DNA from: Amoebophrya sp. A120
Taxonomy: Eukaryota > Sar > Dinophyceae > Syndiniales > Amoebophryaceae
Direction: 5' to 3'
NCBI GenBank assembly: GCA_905178155.1
Contig: CAJINV010000015.1
Coordinates: 1,237,495 to 1,301,494, forward strand
DNA length: 64,000 nt
Translations under genes and position numbers: made by a program
Part shown: in pieces, positions 50,901 to 62,900 of the stretch
Numbering within the stretch: the first letter of the stretch is position 1
How the letters are laid out: every line of letters starts with the position of its first letter
The notes under the pieces: model-generated
What the model saw: the letters and a program-made list of their open reading frames with translations, nothing else
What the model was told of the DNA's origin: nothing
The model's database searches: none

Positions 50901-53900
50901 ATTTGCAGTTGATAGTTCCGGATCGGCTGAAACTGGGCGTTTTCGTTTCGCATATCGTAAGGAAAAATCCCCCCTCCCCATATTGAAAAGGTATGCTTCC
51001 GAAAATTTGCATTGCTGAATTGAGGTAACAAATCGCATTTGTTTTGCAAGAAGACAAGGGCAGAAGCTTCCGCCCTATTATGGAGGCGGTTTGTCATGCT
51101 ATTGGGCCGAAAGGGGAGTCGTTTGCCGTGCTGAACAACTAGACCCATACGCCCCTACCTAGCCTGGGGATCTGGCCGCAGTGCCTCTCTGCAATACAAA
51201 GCTGATTCGTGTACACAAATCCAGCATCAGAAATTCCGTTTTGATACGGGGAGCGGGGATTTTTGTTTCCGATATCGCAGGAAAAACCGCTTCATCACGT
51301 GGTTCACCTCGTACGCCGGTATTCTCATCTCGTCTAATTCCGAGCCCGCGCGCATGTCCTCGTAGGAGTAGGACACGACGAAAAACTTGTAAAGAAACTC
51401 CTCCAATGCGAGCAAGGGGTTTTGCACGTCCAGTTGCAGCTGAGAGTATTTGGTGATGGAGTAATTTCATTCTGCTATTGCGTAAGTTAAATCTCAGAAT
51501 CGATCTGCAGCGAGACTTTGTCCTCCAAAAATGCGAAGATGATAGCGATAGCGAGTGCTGTAATTTTCTTTTTCATCATGACCACATCACAAGTAAAGTG
51601 TCAAAAACTCGTCGTGCGAAGAGCTCTTTTGAAGAAAAAAAACAGTACATTCATTTCCGTACCCTGTATTTCCGGTGCGCCATGAAGGCCTTGTCACTGT
51701 TCAGGTACAATAACAAGACCCGATCCGGCCCAATTTGCCCATCGTCCGTTGCCGGAACCGCGGCTTGCACTCGGCACCGGATGTCGTTGGCCGACCAAAA
51801 TTCCTCTGCCAGCTGGACATCCTCCTTATCCACGGTGATCACATGCGGCCCAGCGTAAATGCTGATTCGGTTGCAGTATCGTAAGGAAAAATACCCCCAC
51901 CCCAGAGTTCTTGTCATGCTGATGTCCAATGACAGGAATATTTGTGATGCGCGTACCCATGATAGGCATTTCCAGTCGTGTTTTGAAATTTGTAATGCTG
52001 TAAACAGGATAAGCAGATGGATTTGTAATGCGGCTGCCCACGCTAATCTGCACTACAGTACGAACTGAAATCTGGCATGCGTGACCCCCAAAGCTTCTAG
52101 GTTTGTGTTGCAAAATCCCCATCCTGACTCTGGAGTGGCGGATTTCGCTTTGATATGCAGATCCCGTTGGTTTGCGAAAACTTGAAGTCTTGTGGGGCAA
52201 TCAACTTCAAAACACCCCCGGAATTCGGCGTGGGCAGATCGGGGGAGATGGTATTCCGGGGCTTCAAGTCGAATTTCACCGGAATATGCCGAATTTCGTT
52301 GGCGGGCGACCGGGCCGTGGACCTGAGGTGTTACTTTGTTTTCTTCACATCGCGTCTCGAACTTGTCATGCTACTTTAAGCATGAATGTGAACCAACAAT
52401 GTTCATGCAATTGTGCAAGAAAAAACAAAGGGCGAACAAACTGTCAATCTACACACCAGCATAACAAACATCCTCGTAGTAGTACCTCGTTTCCACGTTC
52501 GTCTCTGTGAACGTCCAGAGCACAAAACCCGGCATCAGCTCGTTTACCGAAGACTCGCCGTTGAATTCCAAAGCGTAGTTGTTCTCGGCTGGAGTGAACT
52601 CCGGGTTCGACTTTATCCCGATGCGGAACGCGTACAGCCGGGCCGCTTCCAGATACACCTTGTCCTTTGGCTGGACGGTAAACACCGCGGTGTTTTTGGA
52701 GCCCCGACAGTATGGATTGCAAATTTGTCTGGGTCTGGAAGAAAGGAACCTGTGTTGCGTGTCTTAGATTTTTCGTGTAAAATCTGTATTGCGTGACCAG
52801 GAAATAAAGGAGCCTTCTTTTGTCATGCAAAAGCGCAGCTTCTCATGCGCACTACGCATGAGAAAGTGTCCGAAACATTTGTCATGCTTGGTCGACCCTT
52901 TCAGGGGTATGCTCAATCATCGCCACCCAGCATCACAAGTTTCCAGACGCAGACAGTTTTGCAGGTCATAGACAGTAGGTGATCTCGATATCGGTCGACC
53001 ACACGGTGTAGTCCGCCGGCATGGGCTGGCCGCCGAACACCGTTGTGGGCCGGACCTCCAAGACTGACAAACAGTCCTCGTAGAACAAAAACCCCTCGGG
53101 GGCGCGAATGCTCATGTCGTAGGTAGAGACCACGGGGTTGGTCTGCGGCTTCGCGTCCTTATTGAGTTTGAAAGAGAAAATCAAACTGTTCGGTCGCAGA
53201 GGCCGGTCGTCGCGCCCGGTCGCGAGCCGCACCGGCTCGTCACTAGGTTGATCGAGAAGCAGCAGCCTCGCCTCCATCATTCTCTCATTCACCGGAAAAC
53301 TAGTGGCCGCGATCGGTCTATCTTGCGAAGTATCAAATGTAAAAATGTCTGGGTCTGGAAACTTGTGATGCTGAATGGCGTAGCATGAGGAGGCCACAAA
53401 TGCTGGCTCAGCATGACAAATTTCTGAGCTTTTAGGTGTTGCCTATTCTGCATGACAAACTGCGTTTCTGCATGACAGATAAATTTGTCTCTTGGGTAAT
53501 GTGCATGACAGATTTAAGAGTCATGCCAGACAAGCATGACAAACATGCATTCTTCCAGACCCAGACACTTTTACATTTGATACGAAGACGCGGCGGACGC
53601 GAGCGAGGTGGCAACCTGTAGGATCATGTGTGTTTTTTTATTGCGTGGCTTTGTCTTGTACAGTTTTCTGTGAAGCAGAGACAGCAACAGAAACTAGATT
53701 CGTCATGCACTTTGCAAAGCAAAACACCACAAAAATACCGTTGTGTCGGACGCCGTACTGAAATCCCAGCACATGGTATATCCGCAACTGCTCGACACGC
53801 TTGCCGCCTGCGAGACCGCCAGCGTTGGGTTCTTTGCGATGAGCACAAACCCATACGTCGCCGGCGGTAGCATATCCTGTGCAAAAGTTAAAGTACTCGT

Positions 53901-56900
53901 AGGAATCCCAATCATGCATTACAAATCTCCTTCTTAACCTCAATCCGCATTACAAATTTCATTTTTCATGCTGAGGGAATTTGTCATGCGATTTCTACTA
54001 GTGCGATGCTTTTGCATTTCATAGAGCACCCCCTGGGCCGAAGTGATCCGCAGTTCGGGTCGAGTCGCGGTTGTCAGCAATCTCGTCGGAACAGCTCCGT
54101 CGACCGAATCATCTTCTTCCAGCAGTTCTCTCGGCGGCGACCATACGGAGCACGTCGTCCCCGCCGGAAGGTCCACCGTCCCCTCCGGTAACGGCCGAAG
54201 GTTTTCCAGCCCGCAGTTCGCCTTTTCGTACAAATACCCCGTTGGAGAGATCAACACGAGCCCCCCGTTTTGCGGTAGTTGCGTGACCGTCCCGATCGTG
54301 AACGATAACCTGTTCTCCCGGTTCGCGACGTTGGTACTGTACCCCACCGACGCAGACGTCAACGCCCTAATTTTCGGGGCCGGAATGACCCCGCCAAACG
54401 GCCTGGTGGCGAGGGTGGTGCCATCGTAACCAAATTCGACCGTGAAATTTGCCATGGACCCGTGCGGTGCGTAATTCGGCACTTGTACCGGCACTTTGAA
54501 GCCGTAATGTTTGTTAGCGGTGGAGAAGTCGTAGGTCGTTGGGTTCGCGAAATTCAACACGTGTAACGGCCCCACGGTCGGCGCGTTGGTGTGCGGAAAG
54601 TCGGCGGACGCACTGGTGCTGTAAAGCGTTGCGGACGGCCCGGAATTCCGGTAGGCCCACTTAGTTCCCGGCTTCCACTCGTAGTATTGAATGCAAATAT
54701 GTCTGGGTCTGGAAGACTCATGCTGCTTCTGCATGACACAGAAGGTCTGGCATGGAAGTTCTAGCATCACAGATTTATCCGAGAAGCTTCCGCAATGCCG
54801 AATCCGCATGACAAATGCCGCTCGATTTTGGCGACAGAAAGTGGGCAGCTTTGGCTGCCTATGCATGAGAAATTTTTCCGTGTTGTGAAATGCGCATCCC
54901 AAGATTGCATTCTTCCAGATTCAGACACATTTGCAATGCATAGGTAGCCAAAGGGCGCGATAATCCGGAGTTTCACGTTGGTCAGAGTCATGGGCAAGTT
55001 TCGCACGAAAAACGTCAGATCCGAGTACACGTTGGACAGGGCGAATGGTCGCATGTCATTGATCGACAGGTCGTATCCTGTACAAAAGTATCGCACTCGT
55101 ACTAATTGCAATTTTGCATGACAAACCTACCTTTTATTTTAATACCTGAATTTTTAGCATTACAAATTCCATTTTTCTTTCTGATAAAATTTGTAGTGCA
55201 GTTTGTACTAATACGATACTTTTGCAATGCATAGGTCGCACCGAATTTCCTGCGGCGTGTTTAAATCGTAGTTGTACAGACCAAAAGATCTGCCGCTCAA
55301 ATCCGTGTAGTTCGTCGTTCCAATGCCCTCCGTTAGCGCGATGGTGCCCTGCCCCGAATCGAAGACCCCGTCGAAACTGCCGTCGACGTCCCGGGATTGC
55401 GAATCCTGCGTAAACATCTTATGCATTGCAAATATGTCTGGGTCCGAAAGGATGTAACTTGTGATGCTGCATTTGGACACTACGAACATCTGTATTGCAT
55501 GAACAGTAAAACAGGTCAAGTTTTTGCCACGGCGAAAGGGCATTTCTCATGCGGTTTAGGCATCAGGGAGACCTCACAAAATCTGTGATGCTAGGGCATG
55601 CATCACAGACGTCAGGAGTCATGCAAAATGTGCACGACAAACCTTTCATCCTTCCAGACCCAGACATGTTTGCATTTGATACATCTTCCAGTTGACCAAC
55701 TGTGTCACGTCGAAGACGTACGGGTTGATCGACCGCAATATGGATTGCAAAAATGTCTGGGTCTGGAAACTTGTAATGCTGCGTTGGGAATAATGAATGC
55801 CCTGTAATGCACAGCCAAGCATGGGAAATATCTGCGCTTCTTTGTGTTGCGTTTTTCGCATGACAAGCTGTGTTTTTGCATGACAGGCAAAAGGGTCTCT
55901 TCTTGGACACGCATCACAAACTTTTTGGTCATGCCAGACAAGCATGACAAATCTCGCAATCTTCCAGACCCAGACATTTTTGCATTTGATACGCAAGGCG
56001 AACCCGAACTTCTTATTTGCGTCGATGATCCCGCTCACCTGCACCTTCGCCCGGTTCCTGGGGGTTCGCTCGTAGATGCACTGCTTCACCCCGTTTGGTA
56101 AACGGTGGGTCAATTCCCCCGGTCGAAAGGCGTAGTACTCCATCGGCAGATCGTATCCCACGAAAAAAGTGTTACAGTTACACATTTGCTCTTAATTCAG
56201 CAACACAAATTTTCTCCGCATGAGAGAGAAAACTTGCAACGCACAGATCATAAGGGAAAACAGGTATGTTGACACGAGGCCCAAAAGCCTTTCTGGCATG
56301 ACAGAGGTTGTCTGTCATGCTGGGCCTGCAACACAATGTGTAACTGTAACACTTTTTTCTCGTGATAGATCGCTGGCGTGGCAGTTCGGGTAGTCGTATT
56401 GGAACCGAATCGACTGCATTTCGTTGTATCCTGTGTAAAAACGTCCCCACCCCAGAGTTAATGTCATGCAAATGTGCAATGACAGGAACATTTGTAATGC
56501 GGATCTGCATGAAAGGCATTTCCAATCATCGTGTGTGGGACTTTGTAATGCTGTATTAACAGGATGAGAGGCTGGCTTTCTCATGCGACTGCCCTTGCTA
56601 AACAGCACGACGCTGCAGATGGAAAATTGTCATGCAAAACTCCCAAAACTTGGAGATTTGTGTTGCAGATTTACCAACTTGGCTATGGGGTGAGGACGTT
56701 TTTCCACAGAATACGTTGACCACGTTATCCATCGGCGCTTGCAACACGATCATGCCCTCCAGCCCGACCGGGGATTCTGTTTTCAGAAACACGAATAACT
56801 GCGGCCGCACCACCCGGTTCGACAACTGCGCGCCCATAAAGTCCGACGGGTGGAGGATGGTGTCTCTCAAATACCCCAAAACCGCGACGTTGCTGCTGTA

Positions 56901-59900
56901 ATTTGCCTCAATGGTCGCTTTGAAGATGACCGGACTCGTTGTCATGGGCAGGCTGAAATACCCTTTGGACATTTGCGACACCGTCCACTCGTTCAGTTTG
57001 TTGTCCTGCGCGAGGGCCGTCGCGGGGTTATTCACCGTGAATTTCACAATGATCGCGGACCCGGAGGGAATTAAGCCGTACTGCCTCAACCGAAACCGAC
57101 ACAACCGCGGGTCGCTCGCGAACACGCTCCAGCCGTGCGAGGTGACGCCCGCCACGTACTCACTGGTGGTCGGCGCGCCCCGGCCCTGCGGCGCGGTGTG
57201 CGCATAGAGATTTAACGTCGACTCCGCCGCCCAGGGGTTGTACGCGGTCGCGAGAATGCCCATTTGGTCCGGAATGGTGCAGTTATACCCCGGGGGGAGT
57301 CGCACATCGAACCCGGCGTCCTGGTTCAAATTGGCGGCGAACAAGGTCGCCGCAAACTGCAGCCGCACGTAGAGGATGTTCGAGGTTTGCGCCTTAAACG
57401 GGCGGGAATTCCCGTCGCCGAAGCTGGTCACGATCTTCGCGATGGTGGTGCCCGCGTCCGGCTCCTTGTACAGGTAGTTGTTGTTTCCGGAGAGAATGTA
57501 CGACGGCCTCGTATCCAACTCGTCCGTGACCTGAGCGCCTAATCTCGTGGAGAAAAACCCGTTCTTCGGCATGGTCAGGTGCTGCACCCGCAACTGCATC
57601 TTCACCGACCCCTGAATCGTGGTCATGATCGCCGGCATGGTGATCTTCACGACGTTGTTGTAGCTGTTCAGAACCGTCGGCACGCCCTGGCAGTTCTGCG
57701 CCGGGCCTCCCTGGTGCGCCACCGCGTCGTAGGGGATGGCGGTGGCGAGACAGGTGGAGCCGATGTTCCAGGTCGTTAGAGGTTGGAGATACAGCCGGAT
57801 AATCGCGCCCTGCTTGATCTGGTAAGTCGGGTCGCCCGCCAGTTCCATTCGCAGTGCGTCACCGGACACCAACGTGACAACGTTGTCCTTCGACTGTCCC
57901 GGGTAGTCCTCGAGAATCCGCACCCCGCCCGGGTTGAGCCACCGCGGACTGGTGACGGAAGTGGAAATTCGCTCCGGCGTCTTCGACAAAGCAGCCTCTC
58001 CCCGCTCGATAGCCAAGTACGGGTTAATCCCCCGGTCGTCCATCGTGAACACCTCCAGATATTTCCCTCCCGCGGTGGCAGCGCCGTGAACGGATCCATG
58101 CATCACCACCTGGTAGTTGTATCCGGGTCGCAAACCGTTCTTTGCTTCAAAAACGACGAAAATCTCCCGCGTGAACCCGTATTTCTTGTAGTAGCACCCC
58201 TTGGGCAGCGGGAACCCGTAGTCCAGGTCGTCGCTCCACATCTCCCGGAATAATCGCCCGCAGATGTACTGCCTCGCCTCCTCGTAGTCGTCCTCGGACG
58301 CATTTTATCCCACGAAAAAAGTGTTACAGTTACACATTTGTAGTGAATTCAGCAACACAAATTTCTCTGCATGAGAGAGAAAACTTGTAATGCAGAAATC
58401 CTACGGGAAAACACCTAGGAAACGAGGCTCCTGTGCATACCCGGCATGACAGAGCTTGTCTGTCTTGCTTGGCCTGCAACACAATGTGTAACTGTAACAC
58501 TTTCTTCTTGCGATACATTTGCCTCGATACTCGAGGCGATGTCGTCGCTGTAATAGATCTCGAACGTGCTGGTGTCTTGCAACACAAATTTCAGCTGCGT
58601 CTCGCCCACGACCTGACTGTACCGCGCGCCGGTGGTCGCAGAAGCGGTCTTAAAGGAAATCACCACCGGAGCTTTGGCGTCGAGCAGGGTGGACGTGAGG
58701 GACAGCCGCACGTCTTGCATCGGGTTGGCGCCGACCAGGGTAAGGAAACCGACCTGATAAAGGGTGGTTGATGAAAAGTTCGATAAAGTCAAAGAACCAT
58801 GATTCGTTTGCCAGCATGAGAAATTGTACCCACCATGCTCTGTTTCGCATGACAACAAAACAGCTTCAAGAAAACGAACGACCCCAATGTTCATAGTACT
58901 TACATAACTTCTACAACCTGCGGCCAGTACCTCTTCTACAAACCGATTCGGGTCGGTCCCTCCGTAGTGAAAGCACACCCGCAAATTCGTTCGGTCCCGG
59001 ACTCCCTTGATTTCCCACTTGGTCATCGCCCGATTTCGCCGGGCCCACTGCCCGTATACGGGGCTCGAACCCGCCGTGATGGACGCGAATTGCACCTGGA
59101 ACAACGGCCGCCCGTTCTCTCCCGCGGCACACGCGTTGGGCGGCGGGGGATTTCCTGTGGAGTAGCAATCCGCCTTCCACCCGTACTGTATACGCCACTT
59201 CAGCGGGTCCGTGGTCGGTTTGATTTTGTGCCCCACCATGTAACTGTCGGTCGCGGCCGCGTTGTTGGCCCCGGCGTCACTGTAAGTGAACACGCCCTTC
59301 AATTCCATCAGCTTCTCATTACTGCATTGGTACGAATTCGGATGGCAGATGATGTTATCCCCTAGGGTAATCACGTCCGACCCGTCTTGCGCGAATTCCG
59401 GGTCGAGCTCAAACTCCACCTCCGTTTCGGTATCGGAAATCGCAGTGACCGACCGTATGTCGTTTCGCTTGCAATTTTCGAACTTGTCGTCGCAGTTGAA
59501 GGTGGAAGAGGTTGTGATCAAGGTTTTCAGATCGCCATTAACCGTGTCTGTGATCGACCCAACATTTGTCGCGAATTCGGGCGCATCGACCTGCAAATAG
59601 GTGAAGGGGTAGGAGCCCTTATCTGGATTTCGGTTGTTGTCGCTGCACTTGCCGTCGCCGGAGATTATCCTTAATTTGTTATCGCTCGATAACCCGAAGC
59701 CAAAATACTCCAATTTGAAGACCACTTGCGTCGAGAAACTCCAATTGTGCCCGGCGGTCGGCCCCTTGATGGTCATCCGCGCGGCCAGGATCCAGTAGTC
59801 CTTGTGCATGCACCCGTTGCTGTTCGCATCCGCGAACTGGCAGTAGCAGATCCCGATCACCCCGGCCTTCTTGATCGTGATTTTGTTCGCCGAATTCCCC

Positions 59901-62900
59901 GCGTTGAACGCCAACCGATCGCTGTTCACGCCCTTGCCCCGGTAATTTGTGTAGGCGCTGGCGGCGGAGAGACCGCCGACCGGCTCGACTAGGTTCGCCA
60001 AATGCTCGTTGTTGTTCGTCTGGCACTGCGCATCGGACCCGTGCGCGCCGGTCTGCTATCCTCAGTAAAAATGTCCGCACACCGGAGTGTTCAAGATGGG
60101 AAATCTGCTAGACAAATCTACAAGTTTTGGCTGTCCTGCATGACAAATTTTTTAGACTCGTAGTGTAGTGCTGTTTGAGCTACCTCAGAAGCATCACAGA
60201 TCTAACATATCATGCTGATTGGAGCATGGCAAATTCCAAAACACGACTACTAGAAAATGTTCCTCATGGGGATCCGCATGAGAAACATTTGCAGCATGCA
60301 GATTTGCATTACAACTATGCTGTGGGGACGTTTTTCAATACGATATCTGCTCGATGATCTTCACGACCCCGTTCTCCGCCAACCCCATCACCTCGTTGTC
60401 GGCCGCGTCCCTTCGGAACACAATCTGCCCAGGCTCTAACACGTATTGGAGGGACAACAAGTTTGCGTTGCTCGCGGTCGGACTAACGGACGACAACAAC
60501 CGCACCCCCGTGAACCGAATCTGCCCCACTTTGAACCAGTTCGCGCCCGCGTCCTGCGTGCACAGCCCGTCGCAGTAGCAGATGTCTAACCCGACGGAGT
60601 TGTGGAAATTCACCCTCTCGTAGTCGTGTTCCGCGGCGTCGAACTTGAAGCCCGTGGTATATGCGATGGTGGACAGCGATATGGGTGTGTCAGGTTCGAA
60701 ATCGACAAAGTTGAAATAATCTGTGATGCATAAAACGCAAGGCATGAAGTGCCTCTCTTGCAGGGATGGCAAGTGAGACCGATTCTTGTGAGCCTGTTTC
60801 GGGTTTGTGATAGTTAGAGCTGGTAAAGTGGCGTGACAAAGGATGCCTTCTTTCGCTAAACAGCATGACAAACTGGATTTCGATGACGTCGAAATTTGTC
60901 ATGCGACGCTTGGAAATTGGGCCTCCAACTGGTATCGGTTTTATGCATCACAAATTTTTCAACCTCGTCAATTTCAATCCTGACAGTTCCATAAGCGGGT
61001 CGGTTTGCGTGTAGGGCGGGAACTCCTTCATGGTGTGTGGCGCACCCTCCTATTGTGAGGAAAAATCCCCCCTCCCCATATCGAACAGGCGTGCTTTTGA
61101 AAATTTGTGATGCTGATTGGTGGCCACAGATCGAGTCTGTCTTGCAAGAGAGCAAAGCCAGAGACTCCGCCGCGTTTCGCAGGCGCTTTGTAGTGCTGCT
61201 GCGCCAATGGGGCAGACGTCTGCCATGCTAAGTACCTAACTCAAGCTACCCCTTTCCGGGCTTTGTATCTGCCTACAGTGCTCTGCTGCAAGACAAAGCT
61301 GATTTGTGTACGCAAATACAGCATCACAGACTTCCCTTTCGAACTGGGGAATGGGGATTTTTCATTTTGATACCTCCACCGTGCCGTTCATGTTGCATTC
61401 GATCACACCAGAACAGATACCGGTGTTCCCGGTGGGGAGCACAACTCCGACGGGGAGCGGTGTGGTGGCCATGATCTCCCTTCCCGCGAAATTCCTCCCG
61501 TGCATTTTCGTGCGGCAAATGTTCCGGCTGTCGAACTTCGGGTAGTCGTAGGCCGCTGTCGGGCTGCGCGCGATGATTTTGAATCGATTGTTTTTCGCGT
61601 TCGCGCACGCCCCCTCCGGGCAGTTGATGCGGATTTTGAAATGTTTCTGCGGAATGGTCCCTGTGTAGTCTGTGCCGCAGGTCTTGTCGTCCGAGCGACA
61701 GGTTTTCGCGGTGTAGAAGTGCACCGTCCCCAGCATCTGCGAGTACTGCAACGGCGAGGAAGCTAAGCAACTCGCTGCGGGACACCAACAAGCCGCGGTA
61801 GAAAAGGGGACAAAGCCGGACCCGTCCGTCGCGCCTCCGGTCAGCGTGTTCTTCGTGGACGGCAGGTGGAACCTTCCCGTCCCCCTTTGCTGCACCGCGA
61901 GTTTCAGTCGGTTGGCCGCCCCGGATTCCACGGGCGTGTTGCAGTCCCCGCCCGCCCCGCCGTTCATGCAGATCTGCGTGGCGTAGGTCGACTGGCCGCA
62001 CAACTGCGCTGCTGTCGGCGTGGCCGTGTCAAAGGACGGGCCCCAACTGCCCTTGTACTGCGTTTCGCCGATGCCCACCCAGCCCTGGTTCGCCCCGTCG
62101 AACGCGACCACGCAGTGCGTGGACTGGTAGGTGTAGGTGTTGGTCGGGTTGTTGTGCTGGTTCCTTAGCAGGTAGCAGTAGTACTTTTTCGTGGTTCCGA
62201 AGTAGTCCACGGTGCCAGCGGCGTAGTTGTGGTCGTACACGCCGTAGATTTCCGCCTCCACCGGCCACACGTCCACGTTCCCGGTGGTAAACGACCCGTC
62301 GCCGGACACGCAAATGCGGAAAAACCCGCCCATCAGAAATTTCAGCGCGGTCGAATCGGACGTGGGTGTGCCGTACTGCAGCCACCCGTTCTGTTCGTTG
62401 TCCGCTCCTATCAAATGTAAAGATGTCTGGGTCTGGAAGGTTGGAACTTGTGATGCTAACTTTGGACTCGAAAAAAATCTGTATTGCATGACCAGCAAGA
62501 GAGGTCTCGTCTCTGCTACGCGGGGAGGGCATTTGTCATGCGGAGTAGGCATCAGGAAGCCCTCGAAGAATCTGTGATGCTAGGTCGTGCATTACAGAAA
62601 CAGACATCCTGGGTCATGCAAAATATGCATGACAATAAATCTCAGAATCTTCCAGACCCAGACATTTTTGCATTTGATAGCTCCACCAGTGGAAAAGGCG
62701 TTCGTCGCGGGCAGCGCCTTTCCCCCGTTCTGGCACCACGCGTTGCTAATCACCGAGCACCCGGGGACGGTTGCCTGGTTGTCCTGGCAGTGGTTGCTCC
62801 CCTCTGCGGTCGTTTTCGTCACCGTGTTTCCGACAAAACGCGTCCGCAACGAGTTCTGCAGCCCGGACAGCCACGTGTGCGCGGAGGCCTTGGAGAACCG

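Noticed and set aside
58754-58903. Reading through the open 150-nt stretch as coding
   Set aside because: It is open and a multiple of three, but carries a near-consensus donor (GTAAGTAC) and acceptor (TTATCAG), and its translation is unlike the neighbours. An intron is more likely, though retention would not break the frame.
43239-62679. Regularly recurring ~30-bp repeats, CRISPR-like
   Set aside because: The repeats occur as inverted pairs at the ends of elements within a split coding frame, with 5-bp target duplications and spacing set by exons. They are introner arms, not a CRISPR array.
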